Source: a virus
Virus record (IMG/VR): IMGVR_UViG_3300042907_000479
Location: 1-21,508 of that record
Length of the DNA stretch: 21,508 bases
Reading direction: 5' to 3' (one strand)
Both the position numbers and the translations under genes were made by a program. Of the stretch, positions 15,140 through 21,508 are shown piece after piece; positions within the stretch are counted from its first letter, which is position 1; each line of letters starts with the position of its first letter. The notes beneath the pieces are model-generated. The model saw only the letters and a list, made by a program, of their open reading frames with translations, was not told the DNA's origin and did no database searches.

Positions 15140-17753
15140 GTTTAGGTTGTCTACGGTCTAATTTAGCCGCTAACATTTTGAACCCAGCTACATCGGCTGC
15201 CCTGTGTCTATCCATTGCCGCGATAATGTTATGGTCTTTTAGATTGGCTGTTAACCCGTTAACCTCCGCACTCTTGCCCATGTCTGCGAATCCGCTTAAC
15301 ATCGCAGAATCCAACGCGGGCTTTACGTAATTACTTAGAATGTACTTTTCGGCAAGTCCTTTATTCATCGCTTCCAATAGCCCTTTGTGCTTGCTTGTTT
15401 CCTTAGCTGTGATAACGCTTTCACCTTTTGATAACTTGGCACTAATCGAATCGCTTGTTCCTGTACCTTCACCTTGCAAATCTACAACACCCTTAGCGAA
15501 TTGGGGCGGTTGCTGTGATGTGATAAACGCGATTTGTGCCGCGCCTAAAATACCCGCCAACGCTGCTAATATAGGGCCAACAATAGGGCCAGCAGTTAAC
15601 GCACTTGTAACCGCTAATGCCGTGTTTATTATTGCTTGGAATATAGCCGCCTGTTTGGCCGCATCATTTTGTTTGCTTAATAATTCCCTTTTTTCCTTGT
15701 CGTATTCCTGTTCTGAAATTAATCCTTGATTAAGCCGCTCATCTAAGTTTTGTAAATCTCTTTGATATCCCTCTTGTATGGATTGGCTAACCATTCCAAT
15801 TAACTGAATAGTAGTATTTGCAGCGGCTTCCCATATTTGCCGTTTTTCTTCCTCAGTTAATTCGGTTGCTTTAGTGGTTTCCTTATTAGCATCTAATTGA
15901 GTTTGTACCCAGTTTTCAAGTTCCCCCTTTTGCCATTCGTTGAACTCTTCATGCGCTTCCTTTTTACCATCAAGCATTTTGTTTTCAGCATCTAATTCTG
16001 CTGTTATCTTATTCATTAAAGCCTGACTTTCGGGTTCTTCATCGGGTATTAACGCTTCCGCAAACTTTGTCATCGCTTGCGCTTGTGTTAACTGCTTAAT
16101 CTTAGCTTCAATTTTGTCAAGTATCTTCCAAAATGTGCCACCACCGATTGCCGACTTTTCAAGTTGCTCTTTGAGTATCTTTAATTCATTTGATAGCGTT
16201 TCGATGTTGTTTATTCTAACCTCTGCACTACCATTTGCACCAGCCACATTATCAAGTGCAATTGCTAAGTTATTAACCGCGTCAACAGTTGGAGCGTTAT
16301 CACCTACGTCTGTTTGCCTATCTCTAAATTCCTTTAATGCCTCACGCGCAATAAGTAACTTATCGTAAAGTAGCTGGGTAACCGTTGCCTGTTGCTCTAC
16401 TTGTTTCCTGAAATATTCAGCATCTACTCCCTTTCCTTGTGTAGCCCGTAGGTCAGCAAGCGCAATGTTTGCATTCCTATATTGTTCCGCAATATCCTCA
16501 CCGCTTCTTAATATACCAAGCCCCGACATACCAAGTAACGATTCCTTGTATTCATCAAGTGATAGTTTACCCTGTACAAATTGCTCATTCGATTCGGCCA
16601 TTGCATCCGCTTGACCGCGTATCATTTCAGATAAAGCCCTAACCGCTTTCTCCGCTTCCTCCGTACTAATTAACTGCAACACCAAACCCTCCCATGCGCT
16701 TGACAATTCATCCACCGCGCCCTTAAAGTTGTCTTGCATAATGTCAGCCATAACCTTTGCCGAGCCAGCCGCGCCATCTAATGCCGTCTTTAATTCTTGC
16801 ACCGTGTCAATTCCCTTAATCAAAGAAAGGAATGCAGCCTTTGACCTTTCATCGGTTAATTCGGTGGCAGCCGTTAGGTCTATATTACCGCCTTCAAGTT
16901 GCTTAAACGCTCTGAATAGGTCGTTTGAGTTTTTAACCGTAAATCCTAATTCCTGTGATAGTACACTACTGGTATCAGATAGTTTTGATAGTAGGTTTTT
17001 TAAGCCCGTTCCCGCTATCGAACCCTTTAGGCCAACGTCAGAAAGTCGGGCTAATAATGCGGTAGTTGTTTCAAGGTCGATGTTTGCAGCCGCAGCGATA
17101 GGTGCGACAAGTTTCATAGATTCTCTAAAGTCCTCAATATCCAATGCTGACTTTGAGAACGCCAAAGCCATAACGTCAGCAACCCGCCCCGCTTCGCTCG
17201 CATCCAATCCAAAACCGCGAATAGTTGAACCCGCTACACTTGCCGCATCGCTTAGAGTAGTGCCAGCGGCAGCAGCAAGGGCAAGAGTTCCATCGGTTGC
17301 CGCTAATATCTCTTTCGTGGTAAAACCTAACTTACCGAACTCTTCTTGAAGTTGTCCTACTTCGGTTGCTGTGAACTTAGTGCTTGCCCCTAATGCTTTC
17401 GCTGAATTATTAAGCGCATACATTTCTTTTGCAGTCGCACCAGTTACCGCCTTAACCTTTGACATTTGCGCCTCAAAGTTGGTAGTGATTCCGATAGCGT
17501 TACGCATGATGGAAACAAAGCCCGCAATGCCAGCCGTAATACCAAACGCTCCAGCTATTGTGCTACCTAAATTGGCAAACTTTGAGCCAAGACCTTGTAC
17601 GCTTGAACCTATATTATTAACCGCTGCCGACCCTTTTGCGCCCGCCTTTTCGAGTTTAGATTCTAAAAATAGTACGCGGTTAGAAAGGTCTGTTAGGCTT
17701 TTACTTGCGTTATCTACATCAACCCTATACTTTGCTACTATTTCGTCTGCCAT
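15123..17753 (-). CDS. Tail tape measure protein
   Basis: An 876-residue protein, the longest gene in the window. Residues about 90-290 are a TP901-1/PhageMin_Tail-type domain (STKFTATEVGQLQEEFGKLGFT, and GLKGSIAGTGLKNLL near 230-245). Residues 300-680 are charged, helical and coiled-coil-like. A hydrophobic, Ala/Gly/Ile-rich segment at about 699-745 would cross a membrane, as expected for a protein that leads DNA injection. After it comes FAKGVVDLQGEGTGTSDSI and a short C-terminal part, a common end of tape measures. At the usual ~1.5 angstrom per residue, it implies a tail on the order of 130 nm. Start ATG overlaps the -1 frame chaperone ORF by 29 bases, as in most siphophages. Confidence 0.93.
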   Translation of the reverse strand: MADEIVAKYRVDVDNASKSLTDLSNRVLFLESKLEKAGAKGSAAVNNIGSSVQGLGSKFANLGSTIAGAFGITAGIAGFVSIMRNAIGITTNFEAQMSKVKAVTGATAKEMYALNNSAKALGASTKFTATEVGQLQEEFGKLGFTTKEILAATDGTLALAAAAGTTLSDAASVAGSTIRGFGLDASEAGRVADVMALAFSKSALDIEDFRESMKLVAPIAAAANIDLETTTALLARLSDVGLKGSIAGTGLKNLLSKLSDTSSVLSQELGFTVKNSNDLFRAFKQLEGGNIDLTAATELTDERSKAAFLSLIKGIDTVQELKTALDGAAGSAKVMADIMQDNFKGAVDELSSAWEGLVLQLISTEEAEKAVRALSEMIRGQADAMAESNEQFVQGKLSLDEYKESLLGMSGLGILRSGEDIAEQYRNANIALADLRATQGKGVDAEYFRKQVEQQATVTQLLYDKLLIAREALKEFRDRQTDVGDNAPTVDAVNNLAIALDNVAGANGSAEVRINNIETLSNELKILKEQLEKSAIGGGTFWKILDKIEAKIKQLTQAQAMTKFAEALIPDEEPESQALMNKITAELDAENKMLDGKKEAHEEFNEWQKGELENWVQTQLDANKETTKATELTEEEKRQIWEAAANTTIQLIGMVSQSIQEGYQRDLQNLDERLNQGLISEQEYDKEKRELLSKQNDAAKQAAIFQAIINTALAVTSALTAGPIVGPILAALAGILGAAQIAFITSQQPPQFAKGVVDLQGEGTGTSDSISAKLSKGESVITAKETSKHKGLLEAMNKGLAEKYILSNYVKPALDSAMLSGFADMGKSAEVNGLTANLKDHNIIAAMDRHRAADVAGFKMLAAKLDRRQPKRGGYA

Positions 17754-18062
17754 CTTTCGCCTGTTTAATCTCGCTTAACCGCGATTCCACAAAGGTAAAC
17801 AATTCCAAAAGGAAGTCGGAACGCCCCATATCCCGTAGCCTTGCGAACCCGTCCGAATCCTTGCCCATAAAGCGAAGGAATCGCGTCCACTCAAGCCGTT
17901 GCTTGCTTATTCGTTGGTGGGCTGCTCTGAACGTAAAATCGACCACCTTCTTTTCAGATTTTCGCTTACCAGTTGAAAGTTTCTCGATAAGGTCGTTGCA
18001 TCTTGCTTGGAAACCGTTAGCCCGCTCAGTAATTTGATGAACATGGGCAGTCGAAAAAAAAA
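17725..18062 (-). CDS. -1 frame extension of the tail assembly chaperone (T-like part of a G-GT pair)
   Basis: In the -1 frame relative to the chaperone gene, the sequence is open from a TGA seven codons before the T9 run at 18054-18062 through to the stop at 17725, so the open stretch begins almost exactly at the slippery run. If ribosomes slip there, 156 residues of the zero frame join 109 residues of this frame, giving about 265 residues. It has no ATG in its first part; the only start is a GTG at 17946, which would give a 73-residue protein. The product is Lys/Arg/Phe-rich (TFRAAHQRISKQRLEWTRF). It ends inside the tape measure gene. This is how gpG and gpGT of lambda-like tails are organised, although no sequence match is claimed. 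Confidence 0.75.
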
Positions 18063-18521
18063 GCGACCTTCCTCCGTTTCATGCTTAAGGTAGTCGCACT
18101 TTTCAGCATGGATGGACGCGCTAATCTTTGACACGTCCTCGTCTTCGCGCACGTAGTTGATGGCGATAATGTTCACCAAAGCATCCAAGTTCACGATCTT
18201 CTTTTCAAGGTCGGTCAGGTCGTTAATTACCACGCCAGCTTTGATAATGTCCTGTTTGGCAAGGCATACGGTAATCGTTTCAAGTGCTTGCTTCCACGTT
18301 TCAGAACTTAACCCCGCTGCCATGTATTGTAGGTGCGTGTGGGCTTCGGATAGGCGTGTGATAGGGACATCACCCTCGTCACGAAATGAGTAATACCACC
18401 GTCCTTTGTCATCTTTGAACTCGGCTACCATTCCACTACGCACGTTGGTAGCTTGGTTAGCCCTATGCCAATCGCTTAGACGTTGCGCCCCAAAAAGTAG
18501 GTTTGCTAATTTGATACCCAT
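17907..18521 (-). CDS. Tail assembly chaperone (G-like)
   Basis: A 204-residue protein immediately before the tape measure gene, overlapping the membrane-protein gene by 16 bases. It is charged and mostly helical in the middle (residues 60-135). Residues 154-156 are Phe-Phe-Phe, encoded by nine consecutive T. The zero frame continues 48 residues after the run and ends at a TAA at 17907. Tail assembly chaperones coat the tape measure protein during tail assembly and are made as a short form and a frameshifted long form; position and frame arrangement give the call, since chaperone sequences diverge greatly. It has no known domain that I recognise. Confidence 0.7.
   Translation of the reverse strand: MGIKLANLLFGAQRLSDWHRANQATNVRSGMVAEFKDDKGRWYYSFRDEGDVPITRLSEAHTHLQYMAAGLSSETWKQALETITVCLAKQDIIKAGVVINDLTDLEKKIVNLDALVNIIAINYVREDEDVSKISASIHAEKCDYLKHETEEGRFFFRLPMFIKLLSGLTVSKQDATTLSRNFQLVSENLKRRWSILRSEQPTNE
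18054..18075 (-). promoter_or_regulatory. Candidate programmed -1 ribosomal frameshift site
   Basis: On the minus strand GGAGGAAGG, then TCGC, then nine T. The T run, in the zero frame as TTT TTT TTT, allows P- and A-site tRNA-Phe re-pairing in the -1 frame. GGAGG eight bases before the run is a Shine-Dalgarno-like sequence, which in known -1 sites such as dnaX stimulates slippage by pairing with 16S rRNA. Such a strong match is otherwise rare before the gene starts in this window. The -1 frame is closed just upstream and open downstream. Confidence 0.72.
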
Positions 18522-18793
18522 TTGTTAAGTAGTGTGTTTAGAAATGCAACGGATAGAACGGTAACAGGCCAAAGGTATAGTTCGCCACCTAAGTAAAAGT
18601 GTCCAATCGTACCCCAAACCGAAGCCATGCAAGTAGGGCAATACCAAAGCGGCTTGGATAGCTTTTGGTGCAGCTTGCTTAGTGATAGGTAAAAGTTCTC
18701 AGGCAGCCCGTAGAATGTGAAGATTAGTTCCATTGTAGCCAAGTGAAAGCCAACGGAAACTAAGGACGTAAGAATGATTATTCCTAATTGCAT
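18506..18793 (-). CDS. Small membrane protein with a CPTC motif
   Basis: A 95-residue protein with hydrophobic segments at about residues 3-28 and 66-90, and a third, weaker one near 55-65. The motif YCPTCMASVWG (about 51-61) resembles the Cys-x-x-Cys and Trp segment of small membrane proteins of the DUF1360 type. It lies within the tail region, overlapping the chaperone gene by 16 bases. Its role is unknown; host membrane contact, superinfection exclusion or lysis support would all fit, but none is shown. Confidence 0.55.
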   Translation of the reverse strand: MQLGIIILTSLVSVGFHLATMELIFTFYGLPENFYLSLSKLHQKLSKPLWYCPTCMASVWGTIGHFYLGGELYLWPVTVLSVAFLNTLLNKWVSN

Positions 18794-19125
18794 ACGGTCA
18801 ACACATTAGCAGCACCCGTAACTATTCCACTTGCGCCCTGTACTAAGCCAAACTCAACTATTGCACACGTTAATCCCGTCCACGTGTGTGATGCGCTTAC
18901 CTTGTACCGAACGCCCGCCACGAATGAAGGTAACGCGGCTGCAAGTATTGTGAGGTTACCCGCGTTTGTGCTTGTTTGGGTAACGGTACTAACGCTTCCA
19001 TCCGCAAGTGATTCAAAGGTTAGCGTTACCGATGTGCTGACTGGAAACGTACCGAAATTAACGGACGCAAGGCACAAATTCATTCGTTCAGTTTCGGAGC
19101 AACCTCCGCAATTATAGCAGCTCAT
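18784..19125 (-). CDS. Cysteine-rich small virion-type protein
   Basis: A 113-residue protein beginning MSCYNCGGCSETE, with three cysteines spaced CxxCxxC in the first nine residues, further single cysteines and one at the last-but-one position. The rest is Thr/Ser/Ala/Val-rich, alternating as in a beta sandwich. It overlaps neighbours by 10-14 bases. A virion accessory or decoration role is a guess. It is too small for a typical major tail protein, though that gene is otherwise missing from the window. Confidence 0.5.
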   Translation of the reverse strand: MSCYNCGGCSETERMNLCLASVNFGTFPVSTSVTLTFESLADGSVSTVTQTSTNAGNLTILAAALPSFVAGVRYKVSASHTWTGLTCAIVEFGLVQGASGIVTGAANVLTVCN

Positions 19126-19363
19126 TTTGTTTCTTTTTGTAGTATTTGATTACATAGGCAAGGAATGTAGCAAGTTCGCAGTATGGGTCAATTCCTAATT
19201 CCTGTGCCATTGGTAAGTCTAATTCAATTCGCACTTGCTCACATATCGGTAACTCCTTAGTCACGATATAACCCAATCGATAACTAACGCCCTCCAACTG
19301 CTTTATGAACTCCGCATCTTTTACGCGCTTATCAATTATGCGTTCTTGTTCAGTCTTCATCAT
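19112..19363 (-). CDS. Small hypothetical helical protein
   Basis: An 83-residue charged protein, with a predicted helical N-terminal half (TEQERIIDKRVKDAEFIKQL) and a basic C-terminal helix (FLAYVIKYYKKKQNELL). It overlaps both neighbours by 14 bases. A second ATG at residue 2 is equally possible as start. I recognise no family. Being between the terminase-small-like gene and virion genes it may be a packaging or assembly accessory. Confidence 0.55.
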   Translation of the reverse strand: MMKTEQERIIDKRVKDAEFIKQLEGVSYRLGYIVTKELPICEQVRIELDLPMAQELGIDPYCELATFLAYVIKYYKKKQNELL

Positions 19364-19805
19364 TTGAACCGCTCATATCGGTGAAGTTAAATGTAACCGA
19401 GGTCGGCAAGTTGCCTGTTAATTCGGTTGTTGTGCTTTCAGTTAGGTTGTTAAGCCTATTGGTTATGCTTGCATTGTAGTTACCCAATAGCCCGCCAGTT
19501 ATTTGGTCGGCTCTTATTTCCTTACGTATATGCGAACAGATAGTAACGAAGTCATCGTAATACCCGTCTTTATTATCAAAGTATTGGTTAACGCATCCAT
19601 AAAAATCATAACAAAATGATTCAAAGCCATCCATTACCAAAGGCAACTTTGGATAGTCCTCAACTCTTGTGCCATCTTTACCGACATACTGAATTTTAGG
19701 CCATTCCAACGCTTTAGATTGTAGGCTTTTCTTGTACGCTTTCCACGCTTCAAGTAAATCGTTAGGCGTCTTAAAAATACGCGATGGATGTGGTAATTTA
19801 TCCAT
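19350..19805 (-). CDS. Terminase small subunit-like DNA-packaging protein
   Basis: A 151-residue protein with the layout of GP3-type terminase small subunits: FKTPNDLLEAWKAYKKSL (residues 11-28) as the opening helix, a Pro-Leu-x-Met-Asp-Gly-Phe-x-x-Phe turn (55-64) at the putative helix-turn-helix, YFDNKDGYYDDFVTICSHIRKEI (75-97), and then ADQITGGLLGNYNASITNRLNNL (99-121) near the oligomerisation region. Small terminases bind the packaging site and stimulate the large ATPase. The gene starts inside the terL end (overlap eight bases), so it follows terL rather than preceding it. The C-terminal 30 residues are Thr/Ser/Asn/Asp-rich and probably disordered. Confidence 0.68.
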   Translation of the reverse strand: MDKLPHPSRIFKTPNDLLEAWKAYKKSLQSKALEWPKIQYVGKDGTRVEDYPKLPLVMDGFESFCYDFYGCVNQYFDNKDGYYDDFVTICSHIRKEIRADQITGGLLGNYNASITNRLNNLTESTTTELTGNLPTSVTFNFTDMSGSNDED

Positions 19806-21099
19806 TGTTTGTTTTCCTATGAATGTTTGCCCAAGCCTGCACGTCTTTACCGTTAATCATGTATCGTGCAGCGTCTAAATGGTCGGCTCTTTGGTTACCC
19901 TGTGAACGGTCTGACTTGCGAATACTGCCATCTGGGTTAATTTCAACACGTTCAAAGTCACGGGTCAAATATAAGCATTTCGGGTCGATTCTAAAGTCTG
20001 TAAAGTTTCGCAGAAAATAGTTGACATCATTTCGGCTGTTAACGTGTTTCGGGTTTGGTCTTAAATCGAATTGCCTATCCTGTAAACGTAACCCTTTCTG
20101 TAAAGTTTTGTAAACGCTCAACTTGTCGGGCGATACCATGCTGCGATTAGTGCCGTTGTAATCGCCTTGTATGGTTAACAGATGCAATGCTTGGCCGTAC
20201 TTGTTTTTGATTCGGTTAATTGCTTCATCAACCGTGCCGCCTAATATCGTTTCCTCCTCAAATACGTGCAAATGGTAGCCCTCCGTATCGCGCCAAAATT
20301 GATAGTAGATAAACGCAAACGGGTCGATGTTAAAGTCCATCGAAATGTAAAGCGGTCGGGTCGGGCTGTAGCTGCAAGGCTTAACGTGAGTGCTACGGTC
20401 GAACGCATGGGCGAAAGGTGCAACTACTTTTTTACCACCCCAAAGTCCAAGAACATAAACTCGGTAATAGTCGGGGTCTACTGTTTGCAGCGTGGTAAGC
20501 GTTCGGATATACGCGCTGTCTAAGTTCTTTGCATTGGTTTCGTATGTCGTATGGCAGTAGAAAGTATCATCGCGGTCTTGGTCGTGAAAGTCTGTTCTAA
20601 GCCAATGCGTTTCCTCAATATCGGTATTATAGCTAATTAAGATTTGCAGCCGCCCCCGTGTTGTTCTCACCGACATATCAGCCTTACGGAAATCTTCCGC
20701 GCTTATTTCATCCGCTTCCTCAAACCAAATAACGCTGGGGTCTTTAATGGATTTGACCTTTGCCGTTTCGTTCTTGCTTGTTTTCTTTAGCCCCCTTGAA
20801 ATGATGGTATTTCCTGTGAGCAAGCATCGAAAGGCCATTGTCGTTTCGTTAACCTGAAACATAGGCGTTAATCCATGCGCTTCAATAAGGTCTTTCATTT
20901 CCCTAAATTGGCTGTCACGAATTGACCCGTGTATCTCACGCATTAGAACGCCCCTAAAGTAATCGGGCTGCATACAACGTCCCAAAAGGTAAAGGGCTAT
21001 ATTGTGCGATTTCCCTGACGCTCGGCCTCCGTAGAAATGGATGTATCGTTTACTTGAAGCAAACGCGGGCGCAAATGCCTTATTAATACTAATTTCCAC
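19798..21099 (-). CDS. terL: Terminase large subunit
   Basis: A 433-residue terminase of the PBSX/Terminase_3 type, the motor that cuts and packages phage DNA. Walker A is GGRASGKS (24-31), Walker B VIWFEEADE (123-131), with the following Glu as catalytic base, and ISYNT (155-159) as the coupling motif. The C-terminal nuclease has the acidic residues of the RNase H fold: SMDFNIDP (Asp255), IQGDYNG (Asp313) and RADHLDAARY (Asp407, and Asp409 region). All expected residues are present and the length is normal. It overlaps the upstream gene by 11 bases and the following small terminase-like gene by eight. Confidence 0.94.
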   Translation of the reverse strand: MEISINKAFAPAFASSKRYIHFYGGRASGKSHNIALYLLGRCMQPDYFRGVLMREIHGSIRDSQFREMKDLIEAHGLTPMFQVNETTMAFRCLLTGNTIISRGLKKTSKNETAKVKSIKDPSVIWFEEADEISAEDFRKADMSVRTTRGRLQILISYNTDIEETHWLRTDFHDQDRDDTFYCHTTYETNAKNLDSAYIRTLTTLQTVDPDYYRVYVLGLWGGKKVVAPFAHAFDRSTHVKPCSYSPTRPLYISMDFNIDPFAFIYYQFWRDTEGYHLHVFEEETILGGTVDEAINRIKNKYGQALHLLTIQGDYNGTNRSMVSPDKLSVYKTLQKGLRLQDRQFDLRPNPKHVNSRNDVNYFLRNFTDFRIDPKCLYLTRDFERVEINPDGSIRKSDRSQGNQRADHLDAARYMINGKDVQAWANIHRKTNNG

Positions 21100-21508
21100 G
21101 ATTCAAATGCTTGTCTTGCCTAATCCTTGCCAGCTGCGAAGGTGCATTAAGTTGTTTCAATTCGCGTTCGTACATCGCGAAATAACGCTGCAAAGTTAAG
21201 GTTTTTCCAATTCCTTGCCCGTAAATTGATAGAATGTAGTAACCCGTTTTTACTTCGCTTTCGGTTTTGACGTTATCGCGGTTGCCAAAGTAGATAACAG
21301 GCTTGGAGGTTTCTCGCTTTGGAACTATCCCCATCTTTGCGAACACCCCTTGATAAAGTAATTCATCGGGTACTGTACCACCCCAATCAAATTGAAGCAT
21401 ATCGCGCGGGATTCCAACTTCCATGTAGTAATCAAGGTACTCTTGCATCTTATCGCAAACACGCCCAGCTTCAAAGTACATCCAACTTGACTGAATGCCG
21501 CAAAGTGT
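21089..21508 (-). CDS. Hypothetical protein, N-terminus off the window
   Basis: The frame is open to the right edge: nine codons stand upstream of the first ATG seen (21481), so the gene may begin outside the window. From that ATG there are 130 residues. They hold MLQFDWGGTVPDELLYQG (about 28-45), then IYGQGIGKTLTLQRYFAMYEREL (about 85-107) and a basic C-terminal tail. GQGIGKT looks like a P-loop but has one residue too few between the first Gly and GK, so I do not call an ATPase. I know no family. Its 11-base overlap with terL puts it in the packaging operon. Confidence 0.6.
   Translation of the reverse strand, partial: TLCGIQSSWMYFEAGRVCDKMQEYLDYYMEVGIPRDMLQFDWGGTVPDELLYQGVFAKMGIVPKRETSKPVIYFGNRDNVKTESEVKTGYYILSIYGQGIGKTLTLQRYFAMYERELKQLNAPSQLARIRQDKHLNRGN

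Noticed and set aside
15340-15729. 129-residue plus-strand frame with hydrophobic stretch
   Set aside because: Antisense of the tape measure's Ala/Gly/Ile-rich segment, which naturally gives hydrophobic antisense codons.
16729-17349. 206-residue plus-strand open frame
   Set aside because: It lies wholly inside the tape measure gene, in antisense, with Ser/Ala/Pro-rich low-complexity composition and no motif; a shadow of the real gene.
17371-17778. 135-residue plus-strand open frame
   Set aside because: Antisense to the start of the tape measure gene and chaperone end; no recognisable content.
17725-17946. Separate 73-residue gene starting at GTG
   Set aside because: The same frame is open back to the T9 slippery run and closes just upstream of it, which fits a frameshift better than an independent GTG start; kept only as the alternative.
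21089-21508. P-loop ATPase call from GQGIGKT
   Set aside because: Only three residues separate the first Gly from GK, and no Walker B follows, so the Walker A pattern is not met.
1-21508. tRNA genes, CRISPR arrays, insertion sequences, integrase, reverse transcriptase or diversity-generating element
   Set aside because: I looked for these and saw no cloverleaf, spaced direct repeats, transposase, integrase or reverse transcriptase motifs. The only direct repeat is the 276-bp coding repeat at the left edge.

Overview
The window is a stretch of a tailed double-stranded DNA phage (Caudoviricetes), either free or integrated; nothing here decides which. Every gene I accept lies on the minus strand, so the biological reading direction is right to left. 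Genes are packed with 4-16 bp overlaps, mostly ATGA-type junctions, and only four stretches are not covered by a long gene or an adjoining overlap. The presence of a tape measure protein, tail chaperone frameshift and long structural proteins, with no tail sheath seen, suggests a siphovirus-like morphology. The host is probably a member of Bacteroidota: gene starts generally lack Shine-Dalgarno sequences, and three of the rare gaps carry exact TAnnTTTG boxes, the -7 promoter element of that phylum.

Layout in reading order: (1) 21508-19112, packaging: a partial unknown gene, large terminase, a terminase-small-subunit-like protein placed after (not before) the large one, and a small helical protein. 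(2) 19125-10979, tail: a cysteine-rich small beta protein, a small membrane protein, a tail assembly chaperone with a strong candidate programmed -1 frameshift, the tape measure protein, and three baseplate/receptor-binding type proteins. (3) 10977-10045, a MuF-like head protein. (4) 10027-7016, a four-gene sugar cassette: two GT-A-like glycosyltransferases, an FkbM methyltransferase and a GDP-mannose 4,6-dehydratase, preceded by a promoter-like box and followed by a hairpin, like a moron inserted in the virion genes. (5) 6995-2831, head: a candidate 38-aa gene, portal with a zinc-ribbon-like insertion, a small protein, scaffold-like protein and major capsid protein, closed by a clear rho-independent terminator. 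(6) 2762-1, connector and tail-completion genes ending in an incomplete gene with 92-residue tandem repeats running off the left edge.

The head and tail modules are permuted relative to the usual terminase-portal-capsid-connector-tail order: the tail genes precede the portal and capsid, and MuF is separated from the portal by the sugar cassette. The most interesting observations are the frameshift site at 18054-18075, the sugar cassette inside the virion operon, the module order, and several overlooked small ORFs. Function calls below rest on reading motifs and gene order by eye; no database search was possible.
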